Assembly (NCBI GenBank): GCA_023392115.1
Contig: JAEVZT010000114.1
Span: forward strand, 1 to 9,231
Length of the DNA stretch: 9,231 nucleotides
Reading direction: 5' to 3'
Origin: Chloroflexota bacterium
Lineage (GTDB): Bacteria > Chloroflexota > Anaerolineae > Aggregatilineales > Phototrophicaceae
The notes under the pieces are model-generated. The model was not told the origin of the DNA and ran no database searches. It worked only from the letters and a program-made list of their open reading frames with translations. Below, one piece after another: positions 1-6,225 of this stretch (within the stretch, counting starts at the first letter, position 1; every line of letters starts with the position of its first letter). The position numbers were made by a program, and so were the translations under genes.

Positions 1-108
1 CTTGAGCCGTTCGCGCCGCTGACCACCGCGCAGCGTGAAGGGGCAGCACTCGCCGCCCGCGCCTACGGCGACTTTCTCGATATGCCTGCCCGACTGGTAG
101 ACGACTAG
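1..108 (+). CDS. C-terminal fragment of a possible winged-helix (AlkZ/YcaQ-like) protein
   Basis: Frame 1 is open from the first base to a TAG at 106-108 and gives 35 residues ending in ARAYGDFLDMPARLVDD, so the 5' part of the gene lies outside the window. The pattern of an acidic/aromatic strand (LEPFAPLT), an alanine-rich helix (REGAALAARAYGDFL) and a short hydrophobic end resembles the C-terminus of winged-helix DNA-binding proteins of the HTH_42 (AlkZ/YcaQ DNA-glycosylase-like) family, which finish with a helix followed by FLG and a short strand. This is recognition by similarity over a very short stretch, so the family call is tentative. That it is the end of a real gene is likelier, because the reading frame stops exactly where the convergent gene stops. 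Confidence 0.45.
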   Translation, partial: LEPFAPLTTAQREGAALAARAYGDFLDMPARLVDD

Positions 109-1184
109 TTATCCGGCTGCCATTCCAGCGTCACGCTCGCGGCGCTGCGCGTGAACTGAACCGGAATCTGCACTTTGACGAACAGATCGCCGCGCGCGAT
201 TGCATGCTCGATTGTGCCTGACGGCTGATCTTCGTTCAGGACAAGCCGGTCGCCAAAGGGTATATCGGTCGTGTAGGCGACGATGTTTGCCCCTGTTCCG
301 TCTGTCAACTGTGCCTGAATGCTGCCGGCACGTCCCGGCATTGTGTTGAGGCGGAACACCTGTATCGGCTGGCGATAGGAGACGGTCGCCGTCATGGGCT
401 GTCCGGCGTCGATCGGCTGTACGTCAAGCGCGGTCGAATGTATCGTATAGTCATTCGAGGCGGCGATCAGGACACGAAAAGTCTGCCCGCCAAGATAGTA
501 GAGTTGGACGAAGCCAAGTCCGTCACTCCATGCACCGTCTACATCCGGCGGAAATACGAGGCGTTCTCTAGAGATAGCGGGGAAGTTCGGCTGGTATGGC
601 TCGCTGGCGACCCACAGGAAATCGCCCGTCGCGTCGTTGTCCTCGATCTGGATCGTGAACGGCTGCGCGGGATCAGCATCAAGCGTATAGACGCGGTAGG
701 GCAGGTCGCGCTCTTGATCAACGGTGATAGTCTGCCCGAGCGTCAGGTACTGGATCGGAACGGGATAGACTGTCAGCGCGTAGCGCGCGACGCCGTCAAG
801 CGGGCGGCGAAGCGTCACTTCGACCGTCTGCCGTGCGTTTGGGCGGTTGGTGGCAGCGATCAGCCGGACGGGTGACACCGCGCCTTCGCCCCCGCCGCCT
901 TCGGTGTAGCACTCACGCTCGTCTGATGCCGCCGTGACGATGTTCATGCAGTAGCTGTCGAGGACCATTCTGTCTGCCTGATAGCTGACGACAACGTCTT
1001 CGCCTACGGGCACTTCAAAGCTGTAGGTGATGGTGTCGCCAATGCCCGACAATTCTCCGTTCACCGTCTGATTGAATTCGAGCGGAATGGGCGCTTCATC
1101 TGTGGTCTGCGCGAGCAGCAGGGTAGCACTGCTGAACAGAAGCACGAGGAAAGCCAGCGCGAGTCGCCGGGACGAGGCTGCCAT
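105..1184 (-). CDS. Secreted protein with three tandem beta-rich modules
   Basis: A 359-residue protein of unknown function, predicted to be exported. Residues 1-26 form a signal peptide: basic SSRR, a hydrophobic core (LALAFLVLLFSSATLLLA), then likely cleavage near A25/Q26. There is no lipobox cysteine. The mature part has three modules of about 110 residues, each opening with a related stretch of the type hydrophobic-x-G-x-TIT...Y..x.L (about residues 33-58, 144-170 and 253-280) and closing with a beta strand (YALTVYP, YTIHSTAL, VTLEW). This recalls pre-peptidase C-terminal (PPC)-like beta sandwiches, and no catalytic motif is visible. C79 and C92 in module 1 could form a disulfide. The frame stays open upstream to 1406, but that part overlaps the 1270-1983 gene and reads as junk. 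The start at 1184 has AAGGA nine bases upstream and places the signal peptide at the N-terminus. Its stop overlaps the stop of the convergent plus-strand gene. Confidence 0.85.
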   Translation of the reverse strand: MAASSRRLALAFLVLLFSSATLLLAQTTDEAPIPLEFNQTVNGELSGIGDTITYSFEVPVGEDVVVSYQADRMVLDSYCMNIVTAASDERECYTEGGGGEGAVSPVRLIAATNRPNARQTVEVTLRRPLDGVARYALTVYPVPIQYLTLGQTITVDQERDLPYRVYTLDADPAQPFTIQIEDNDATGDFLWVASEPYQPNFPAISRERLVFPPDVDGAWSDGLGFVQLYYLGGQTFRVLIAASNDYTIHSTALDVQPIDAGQPMTATVSYRQPIQVFRLNTMPGRAGSIQAQLTDGTGANIVAYTTDIPFGDRLVLNEDQPSGTIEHAIARGDLFVKVQIPVQFTRSAASVTLEWQPDN

Positions 1185-1193
1185 GATGACCGA

Positions 1194-1198
1194 TCCTT
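1194..1198 (-). promoter_or_regulatory. Ribosome binding site that fixes the start at 1184
   Basis: On the minus strand AAGGA lies nine bases before the ATG at 1184-1182. It decides between this ATG and several in-frame upstream ATG codons, and a signal peptide follows directly. Confidence 0.65.
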
Positions 1199-1205
1199 GT
1201 GTGGC

Positions 1206-1232
1206 GTTCGCGTTTTGAATGCGTACGCGAAC
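1206..1232. repeat. Inverted repeat in the 1185-1269 intergenic gap
   Basis: GTTCGCG at 1206-1212 and CGCGAAC at 1226-1232 are perfect 7-bp inverted arms around a 13-base spacer. On the minus-strand transcript the stem can extend by one G-U and one G-C pair. The spacer contains the 8-bp palindrome GCGTACGC (1221-1228). No T-tract follows on the minus strand, so it is not a typical terminator. It could be an operator or an mRNA hairpin between the nuclease-like gene and the secreted-protein gene. Confidence 0.35.
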
Positions 1233-1269
1233 ACTGATCATGATAGCGCAAAGCGGAAGCAAGGTGGAG

Positions 1270-1983
1270 TTAAGGCAGTGCATGATCACTGTGCGCGTAG
1301 AGCAGGGCGTTTCCGCGCTTGCCGGTGATTTGCAGCACGCCCATTTCGCGCAGGCAGTATGCCATTTTCTGCGCGATGTAGCGCGGCTGACGGATGGCGT
1401 CAGCAAGTTCTCTGCTGTCGAAGGTGGGTGGCAGCGCGGGCGGCAGCAGAGCGACGAAATCGTCGGTGTTGGCGAGGGTTGTGACTTGAACTACATCGAG
1501 CAGGCGGCGATCATGGATACTCCAATGCTTGCGCCGCCAGCTTCCCCGTCCGTCATCAACCCACACCTCCTCCTCGCGGATCAACGGGACTTCGAGCGAG
1601 AAGTTGGGATGCTGCACCCATGCAGGAAAGCTAACCAGTTCGGGGAACAGGTGATAGACAGTTCCACGCCTTGGCGATTTGCGACGGCTGCTGATCGCGC
1701 CGTCCCGATCGACGCGGACGACATACCGTTCCCGCGCGATCGGGTAGACGACGCGCACGCGATGACGGTTGAGGAGCGCGGCGAGCTTCGGTTTCATTTT
1801 CGCCAAACTGCGCGTCTGGATTTCGATGCACTGGTACGAACCGTCTTGGTCGTCAACCGGGCGCAGGATGTCAATGATATAACCGTCAAGCTCGCACTCA
1901 AGCCGGTCGTCAGGGCGGGCGTAACAGGCTTTGAGCGCCGCGTGAAGCGATTTCTCGGCAAGCGTGCCGATCGTGCGCGGCAT
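1270..1983 (-). CDS. Putative PD-(D/E)XK nuclease-like protein with C-terminal winged helix
   Basis: A 237-residue soluble protein that I recognise only as a conserved uncharacterised family. The N-terminal half has the layout of a PD-(D/E)XK core: a helix with E10 (IGTLAEKSLHAALK), then D33 and D38 in a strand (ELDGYIIDIL), then E54-I-Q56 in the next strand (CIEIQTRS), then a basic helix (KMKPKLAALL). An E-x-Q ending instead of E-x-K is known in BglII, so the site could be active. Next come a basic stretch (SSRRKSPRRG, 98-107) and a conserved-looking segment (GRGSWRRKHWSIHDRRLLDVV). Residues about 188-230 look like a winged helix (RELADAI...IAQKMAYCLREMGVL), which would bind DNA. It lies four bases downstream of the O-methyltransferase stop, so the two are probably co-transcribed. 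No good Shine-Dalgarno is visible and coupling is possible. The gene is very likely real; the nuclease role is inferred. Confidence 0.8.
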   Translation of the reverse strand: MPRTIGTLAEKSLHAALKACYARPDDRLECELDGYIIDILRPVDDQDGSYQCIEIQTRSLAKMKPKLAALLNRHRVRVVYPIARERYVVRVDRDGAISSRRKSPRRGTVYHLFPELVSFPAWVQHPNFSLEVPLIREEEVWVDDGRGSWRRKHWSIHDRRLLDVVQVTTLANTDDFVALLPPALPPTFDSRELADAIRQPRYIAQKMAYCLREMGVLQITGKRGNALLYAHSDHALP

Positions 1984-1987
1984 GGGG

Positions 1988-2653
1988 TTAGTCGACGACG
2001 GCGAGCGTAAATCCGTCGTAGCCTTTGCTGCCGACGGTCTGGATCGTCGTGGCGCTCAAGCGCGGCTCAGCGGCGACGAGTTCGTGGAAACGGCGCACGC
2101 CCTGAATGTTCGGATCATCGGTGGCAGCGTCAATCACCCTGCCGTCACGAATGACGTTATCGGTGATGATCAGGCCGCCGCGCCGCGAGAACTTGAGCGC
2201 CCAAGCCAGATAGTGCGGGTTGTTCTGCTTGTCGGCGTCGATGAAGATCAGGTCGAACGGGGACACTCCTTCCGCCTCAAGCTGAGGAAGCGTCTGAAGT
2301 GCCTTGCCAACGCGCACCTCGACCCGATCCGATAGTCCCGCACGGGCGATATTGGCGCTGGCGACTTCAGCATGTTTCGGGACGGCTTCGAGCGTGATCA
2401 GGCGACCGTCGGCGGGCAGCGCGCGCGCCAGCCAGATCGTGCTGTAGCCACCGAGCGTGCCGATCTCAAGGATCGTTCGCGCGCCTTGAATCTGAGCCAG
2501 CAGCATCAGGAATTTGCCCTGTGCCGGACTCACCGCGATCGCCGGAAGTCCGGCGGCTTCGCTCGCGTCCATCGCCGCGTCGAGCGCGGGATCGGGTGGC
2601 ACGATCAGGTCTTGGAGATAATCGTCGACGGCAGTCCACAGTTCGAGAGACAT
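1988..2653 (-). CDS. Class I SAM-dependent O-methyltransferase (family 3)
   Basis: A 221-residue protein matching the catechol/caffeoyl-CoA O-methyltransferase family (PF01596) over its whole length, which is the usual size for bacterial members. It would transfer a methyl group from S-adenosylmethionine to a hydroxyl, usually a catechol-like one, with a divalent metal in the cytoplasm. The SAM-binding loop is EIGTLGGYS (63-71), the acidic residue after strand 2 is E89, and the metal ligands are D139 (in FIDADK) and D165-N166 (in ITDNV). Q45-G46-K47 precedes motif I as usual. The start at 2653 gives the standard N-terminal helix, though its Shine-Dalgarno is weak. It sits after the crtI terminator, so it may have its own promoter or rely on read-through. 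The substrate cannot be read from sequence; a link to carotenoids is not implied by the family. Confidence 0.93.
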   Translation of the reverse strand: MSLELWTAVDDYLQDLIVPPDPALDAAMDASEAAGLPAIAVSPAQGKFLMLLAQIQGARTILEIGTLGGYSTIWLARALPADGRLITLEAVPKHAEVASANIARAGLSDRVEVRVGKALQTLPQLEAEGVSPFDLIFIDADKQNNPHYLAWALKFSRRGGLIITDNVIRDGRVIDAATDDPNIQGVRRFHELVAAEPRLSATTIQTVGSKGYDGFTLAVVD

Positions 2654-2677
2654 GGGCGCTCACTTTGTCTGTTGATC

Positions 2678-2726
2678 AAGAAACGGGCAGCAGACCGGAT
2701 ATTATTCCGAATGTCTCTGCTGCCCG
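2678..2726 (-). terminator. Rho-independent terminator downstream of crtI
   Basis: Perfect 11-bp inverted arms lie at 2684-2694 (CGGGCAGCAGA on plus) and 2716-2726 (TCTGCTGCCCG). The 21-base loop contains a further 4-bp stem (CGGA 2696-2699 with TCCG 2706-2709). Read on the minus strand, the hairpin is followed directly by TTTCTT (2683-2678). It lies 28 bases past the crtI stop, and its polarity fits termination of the crtB-crtI transcript. On the plus strand no T-tract follows. Confidence 0.75.
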
Positions 2727-2754
2727 CAACTTACTGCCCGATTGAGCCGCGCGG

Positions 2755-4236
2755 CTAGCACTGTTCCTGTACGAGGCGAGCGGCAACCTGATGACCACCA
2801 ATCAATGCGGTCGGTACGCCCGTGCCGGGGTGAGTGCTCGCGCCGACGAAGTAGAGGTTGTCGTAGCGCGGGTGGCGGTTGTGTGGTCGCATGTAGGCGA
2901 GCTGCATCAACGTGTGTGACAGCCCGTGCGTCGAGCCTTTGAGCAGGTTGTAACGTTTACGCCACGAGAGCGGCGTGTAGTTGACCTCGAACTTGATGTG
3001 ATCTGCAAGATCGGTGATGCCGAGCAGCGCCAGCCTGTCAAAAACCGCCTTGCGCGCGCGGCTGCGAATGGCGCACCAGTCCTGCTCACCGTCCTCGTCC
3101 ATGTGACCAACCGGGACGATGGCGATCAGCGTGTCCTGACCCTCTGGCGCTAGTGACGCATCGAGGCGTACGGGCGCGTGAATGTAGAGGCTGGGGTTCC
3201 GCGGCACGTCGAGGTCGCCGATGATGCTGTCGAAGTTGGCGCGGTAATCGTCCGCCAGAAACAGCGTGTGCGGACCGAGCGCCGGGTAGGGCTTATCGAC
3301 GCCCCAGAAGAAACTGACCACCGAACACGAGTAACGCTTGCGCTTGAGGTTTTCGGCGAGGTCACGGTCGGGCAGCAGCTTGTCGTAGACGTAGGGCAGG
3401 TCGGCATTGGCGACAATCGCATCGGCTTCGACGCGCTGACCATCCGCGAGCACGACGGCGCGCGCCCGCCCGCCGTTCACGTCGATATGATTGACATCAC
3501 TATCAAAGACGAATTCAACCCCCGCGCTGCGCGCGACCTCCATCAGCGCTTCGACGATCCGGTACATGCCGCCTTTGGGATACCAGACGCCGTGCGCAAG
3601 CTCGGTATACGGCATCATCGAGAAGGTGGCGGCAGCTTCAAACGGGCTGAGTCCCATGTAGACATCTTGAAACGTGAACGCCGCCTTGAGTCGATTCGTC
3701 TTGAAGTAAGACGCCATGTGATCATAGTGGCGGGCGAGCGGTTTGAGGCTGAACAGGAGCGGCAGATTGCGCGGCGAGAAGAACTGGGCGGCGCTGCGAA
3801 AGTCGCGGTTCACCAGCTGCTCCATGCCGAGCGTGTAGTGGCGGTGACCTTCCTCGAAATAGCGCAGGAAGCCGTCGAAGCTGCCCGGCTCGATCGCCTC
3901 AAGCTGATCGTGCATCGCCTTCATGTCGGATGTCAAGCCGAGCCCACTGCCGTCGTCGAAGACAAGGCGGTAAGTTGGGTCGACGCGCTGAAGCTCAAGC
4001 ATGTCGTGCAGCGACGCGCCGAGAGCGGCGAATTCAGCTTCGTAAACGAGCGGCATGATGAACAGCGTCGGTCCGGTGTCAAAGCGGTGTCCTTCGCGCG
4101 TGAAGGTATTGCAGCGCCCGCCCGCCTGATGGTACTTTTCGAATACAGTGACGCGCATCCCCTGTCGCGCGAGGTGCGCCGCCGTCGTGATCCCACCGAT
4201 CCCCGCGCCGATGACGATTGCCGAACGTGCAGTCAT
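2755..4236 (-). CDS. crtI: Phytoene desaturase (CrtI-type carotenoid desaturase)
   Basis: A 493-residue FAD-dependent amine-oxidase-fold enzyme, the usual CrtI length. It would introduce double bases of unsaturation into phytoene on the way to lycopene or neurosporene, at the membrane surface. The dinucleotide-binding motif is AIVIGAGIGGITTAAHLA (6-23), with E33 at the end of strand 2, followed by AGGRCNTF (38-45) and FDTGPTLF (52-59), all typical of CrtI. The C-terminus has the FAD-binding motif FVGASTHPGTGVPTALIGG (463-481). The start at 4236 places the Rossmann strand at the N-terminus as in relatives; an upstream in-frame ATG at 4281 would overlap the preceding gene. It follows the phytoene synthase gene by 23 bases in one operon and ends before a terminator. 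The number of desaturation steps, or a diapophytoene desaturase role, cannot be settled by eye. Confidence 0.92.
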   Translation of the reverse strand: MTARSAIVIGAGIGGITTAAHLARQGMRVTVFEKYHQAGGRCNTFTREGHRFDTGPTLFIMPLVYEAEFAALGASLHDMLELQRVDPTYRLVFDDGSGLGLTSDMKAMHDQLEAIEPGSFDGFLRYFEEGHRHYTLGMEQLVNRDFRSAAQFFSPRNLPLLFSLKPLARHYDHMASYFKTNRLKAAFTFQDVYMGLSPFEAAATFSMMPYTELAHGVWYPKGGMYRIVEALMEVARSAGVEFVFDSDVNHIDVNGGRARAVVLADGQRVEADAIVANADLPYVYDKLLPDRDLAENLKRKRYSCSVVSFFWGVDKPYPALGPHTLFLADDYRANFDSIIGDLDVPRNPSLYIHAPVRLDASLAPEGQDTLIAIVPVGHMDEDGEQDWCAIRSRARKAVFDRLALLGITDLADHIKFEVNYTPLSWRKRYNLLKGSTHGLSHTLMQLAYMRPHNRHPRYDNLYFVGASTHPGTGVPTALIGGHQVAARLVQEQC

Positions 4237-4240
4237 GATT

Positions 4241-4247
4241 CCCCCCC
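4241..4247 (-). promoter_or_regulatory. Seven-G Shine-Dalgarno tract before crtI
   Basis: On the minus strand a run of seven G lies four bases (AATC) before the crtI ATG and is the only Shine-Dalgarno-like sequence in the 23-base gap. It supports the start at 4236. Its homopolymer nature is unusual. Confidence 0.55.
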
Positions 4248-4259
4248 GTTGAGAACTTG

Positions 4260-5195
4260 CTAGGCGGCGCCTAAGAGGCAAAGCGCGAGCGTTGACCAGC
4301 CCATCCGCAGCCCGGCGCGCAGGCTCTTGCGCTCCGGGTACGCGGCGCGAAGCAGATAACCTTCGCGCTCGATGATATCGAGTATGGTTTCAAAACGGGC
4401 GGTATAGGCGTAACCGGCAGCGCGACAGCGCAGGCTTTCGACCTGTGCCAGATAACGCTTGCCTTCGCGGAAGTAAGCGCGCGCCAGCTCGACGCGGCTC
4501 TTGACCCATGCCCGGTACGCGGGTGTGTCGATGTCCCACGGGGTAATGTGATGTTCCTCAAGGTACTCAACCGGGATGTTGTAATAACCGGCGGCGACGT
4601 CTTCGCAGGTGTCGCGCAGCATGTGCGTGATGTGGGCGGCGATCACGGCAAGGTAGCGCGTTTCGCCGCGCGGCGAATAGCCCTCGTGACCGATGTAGTA
4701 GTGCATCGCTTCGGTGACGGCGGTCGCTAAATCGAGTGTGTATGCTTCGAGCTGCGCGCCCGTGACGTGCCTGCCCCGGCGGTTGGCGTCGAATGCCATA
4801 ACCGCCATCATGTGCTCGATATACAGTTTCAAGCCGGTGTGCGTCTGTTCCTCGCTGCGAACGAGGTCGATCAGCATCTGTTCTTCGGCGGTACGCGCGC
4901 ACATCCGATCACCCCTGTACGCGCAGTCGATCAGCGCCTGCTGTCGCTCGACGAACGCCTGCCGATCGGCGGGGTCAGACAGTTGGTCGTCAAGCCAGTC
5001 GTCAACCCAGCGAAAGTAGGCGTAGGCGCGGTAAGCGTTGAGCGTCCGCTGCTTGTCGACGAGGTAGCGGATCGTGTAGTAGGTCTGCTTGCTTGCAGCT
5101 TTCGTAATCGAGGTGGGCAGCGTCGCATCAGATGTATAGCTCGGCGCTGTGAGCGTGGTTCTCAAACTGCCGGACAACATCGCTTTGTTGACCAT
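4260..5195 (-). CDS. crtB: Squalene/phytoene synthase family protein (likely phytoene synthase)
   Basis: A 311-residue all-helical trans-isoprenyl diphosphate synthase of PF00494, which would condense two geranylgeranyl diphosphates to phytoene. The first aspartate-rich motif is D65-D66-W-L-D69-D70-Q (WVDDWLDDQ), close to the DDxxDDQ of known CrtB. The second is R194-D195-T-C-E-D199 (HMLRDTCEDVAAG), followed by YNIPVEYL as in the family. The conserved substrate-binding Y and R of helix A appear as YLVDKQRTLNAYRAYAYFRW. The frame runs upstream to 5336, but the start at 5195 has AGGAA seven bases before it and gives a family-like N-terminus of about 35 extra residues. It is the first gene of a unit with crtI, and this neighbour is the main reason to prefer phytoene over squalene synthase. 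The C-terminal 20 residues are hydrophobic (GWSTLALCLLGAA) and might touch the membrane. Confidence 0.88.
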   Translation of the reverse strand: MVNKAMLSGSLRTTLTAPSYTSDATLPTSITKAASKQTYYTIRYLVDKQRTLNAYRAYAYFRWVDDWLDDQLSDPADRQAFVERQQALIDCAYRGDRMCARTAEEQMLIDLVRSEEQTHTGLKLYIEHMMAVMAFDANRRGRHVTGAQLEAYTLDLATAVTEAMHYYIGHEGYSPRGETRYLAVIAAHITHMLRDTCEDVAAGYYNIPVEYLEEHHITPWDIDTPAYRAWVKSRVELARAYFREGKRYLAQVESLRCRAAGYAYTARFETILDIIEREGYLLRAAYPERKSLRAGLRMGWSTLALCLLGAA

Positions 5196-5204
5196 CGTGC
5201 GTTT

Positions 5205-5218
5205 CCTGTTTCTACAGG
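5205..5218 (-). promoter_or_regulatory. Small hairpin overlapping the crtB ribosome binding site
   Basis: On the minus strand CCTGT-AGAA-ACAGG forms a 5-bp stem with a four-base loop. The 3' arm supplies the AGG of the AGGAA Shine-Dalgarno (5207-5203), which is seven bases before the crtB ATG. It could modestly mask the site, but a 5-bp stem is also likely by chance. Confidence 0.35.
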
Positions 5219-5296
5219 CTGCCGGATGCCTGCTTCCACCATCCCTATACGTCCATGATTTAGGGCTGTTGCGCCGGCGCGGTTGTGATGTGTAAT

Positions 5297-5319
5297 CTGT
5301 CATGATCGCGGCATGACAG
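5297..5319. promoter_or_regulatory. Perfect 8-bp inverted repeat, operator-like, in the divergent crtB/NYN region
   Basis: CTGTCATG (5297-5304) and CATGACAG (5312-5319) are exact inverted arms with a 7-base spacer. The site lies about 100 bases upstream of the crtB start and about 50 bases upstream of the proposed NYN-gene promoter. Neither side has a T-tract, so a protein-binding operator is likelier than a terminator. Carotenoid operons elsewhere are often controlled by dimeric regulators (MerR-type CarA/LitR, CRP/FNR types), but no regulator gene lies in this window and the motif is not a consensus I recognise. Confidence 0.5.
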
Positions 5320-5371
5320 GAGACGGAGATCGACACTCGCCACCTGTCGTGAAGGCGGATGAATCCGGCAG

Positions 5372-5400
5372 TTGATCGCGGGTCTGAAAGGGTGGATACT
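5372..5400 (+). promoter_or_regulatory. Possible sigma70-type promoter for the NYN gene
   Basis: TTGATC (5372-5377) and GATACT (5395-5400) are separated by 17 bases, and each box matches four of six consensus positions. Transcription would start near 5407 and leave a leader of about 50 bases before the ATG at 5458. Position and spacing fit, but the boxes are only moderate. Confidence 0.4.
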
Positions 5401-5457
5401 CGTCGCTCGTGTTACCATCAAGCTAGATTCTGATGCGCAAGAACTGCGGGGGATGAC

Positions 5458-6216
5458 ATGGCGGAAAACAGGCGGCTCGCCTTACTAATCGATGGGGACA
5501 ACGCGCAGGCGTCGCTTTTGGGCGAAATCTTGGCGGAAGCGAATAAGTACGGCGTGCTGACGATACGGCGCGTGTACGGCGACTGGACGCTGCCGCAGCT
5601 CAAAAGTTGGAAAGAGGTGCTTCACACCTACGCGATTCAGCCGGTGCAGCAGTTCCGCTATACCGTCGGCAAGAATTCAACCGACAGCGCGATGATCATC
5701 GACGCGATGGATATTCTCTACACGGCTGGCGTCGACGGCTTCTGCCTCGTCTCGAGCGACAGCGACTATACCCGGCTGGCGACGCGCATTCGCGAGAAGA
5801 ACCTGTTCGTGATGGGGATTGGTAAGCAGAACACGCCGCGCGCGTTCGTCAACGCCTGCGATCTGTTTGTTTACACCGAAAATCTGTCGTTGAATGGCGA
5901 GAAAGAAGACCTGACGCCCGTTGTTGATTCTGACGATGACAGCGTGGTAGACGTTGTGCCGCCGGAAGTTGACAGCCCGCAAAGTCAGCTGGAGCGCCTG
6001 TTCCGGGCGGCGTTTGAGTCCGCGGCGCAAGATGACGGTTGGGCGACGTTGAGCGCGGTCGGAAATAAGCTGCGCCAGCTCGACCCCGGTTTTGACCCGC
6101 GCACCTATGGCTACCGCCAGTTGATGCATCTGGTGCAGGCGCATAAGGAGTGGTTCGACATCCGCCGGACGAAAGTACGCGGCGGCGCAGTCGTCTACGT
6201 GCGCCTGCGTGATTAG
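5458..6216 (+). CDS. NYN-domain (LabA/DUF88, PIN-like) protein with C-terminal OST-HTH/LOTUS domain
   Basis: A 252-residue cytoplasmic protein. Residues about 5-145 form a NYN domain, the PIN-like RNase fold: D12-G-D14-N15 in strand 1, D76 in KNSTDSAMIIDAMD, and SSDSDY (D101, D103) in the strand 4 loop, which together would bind a metal ion. An acidic linker follows (about 148-173, rich in E and D). Residues about 175-250 match an OST-HTH/LOTUS domain (LERLFRAAFESA...DGWATLSAVGNKLRQLDPGFDPRTYGYRQLMHLVQAH..WFDIRR), a small RNA-binding winged helix. Such proteins are presumed RNases or RNA-binding proteins; the bacterial role is mostly unknown. The start has GGGGGA four bases upstream and a possible promoter at 5372-5400. 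It is transcribed divergently from crtB and convergently with the Smr gene, whose stop is nine bases away. The domain assignment is strong; the substrate is not known. Confidence 0.93.
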   Translation: MAENRRLALLIDGDNAQASLLGEILAEANKYGVLTIRRVYGDWTLPQLKSWKEVLHTYAIQPVQQFRYTVGKNSTDSAMIIDAMDILYTAGVDGFCLVSSDSDYTRLATRIREKNLFVMGIGKQNTPRAFVNACDLFVYTENLSLNGEKEDLTPVVDSDDDSVVDVVPPEVDSPQSQLERLFRAAFESAAQDDGWATLSAVGNKLRQLDPGFDPRTYGYRQLMHLVQAHKEWFDIRRTKVRGGAVVYVRLRD

Positions 6217-6225
6217 CGTCGAACC

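Noticed and set aside
1185..1406. N-terminal extension of the secreted-protein frame up to 1406
   Set aside because: It overlaps the upstream gene by over 130 bases, reads as a cysteine- and arginine-rich shadow, and would bury a clear signal peptide 74 residues inside the protein.
1219..2010. A 263-codon open frame on the plus strand
   Set aside because: It is antisense to the nuclease-like gene, which shows an ordered fold pattern, a family-like sequence and operon spacing. The plus translation has no recognisable domain.
1988..2653. The O-methyltransferase as a DNA methylase partner in a restriction-modification system with the nuclease-like gene
   Set aside because: Its motifs (EIGTLGGYS, FIDADK, TDNV) are those of metal-dependent small-molecule O-methyltransferases. 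No DPPY/NPPY or PCQ motif of DNA methylases is present.
3178..4263. A 361-codon open frame on the plus strand
   Set aside because: It lies entirely antisense to crtI, whose motifs are unmistakable. Its translation is rich in R, V, E and H without domain features, as expected of a shadow frame in GC-rich DNA.
5271..5280. Ten-base palindrome GCGCCGGCGC
   Set aside because: It is expected by chance in GC-rich DNA and has no link to promoter boxes or to the stronger repeat at 5297-5319.
5196..5336. N-terminal extension of the crtB frame to 5336
   Set aside because: It has low-complexity basic sequence, is absent from the family, and covers the operator-like inverted repeat. A good ribosome binding site precedes 5195.
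5677..6144. A 155-codon minus-strand frame inside the NYN gene
   Set aside because: It is antisense to a well supported NYN-LOTUS protein and has no domain pattern.
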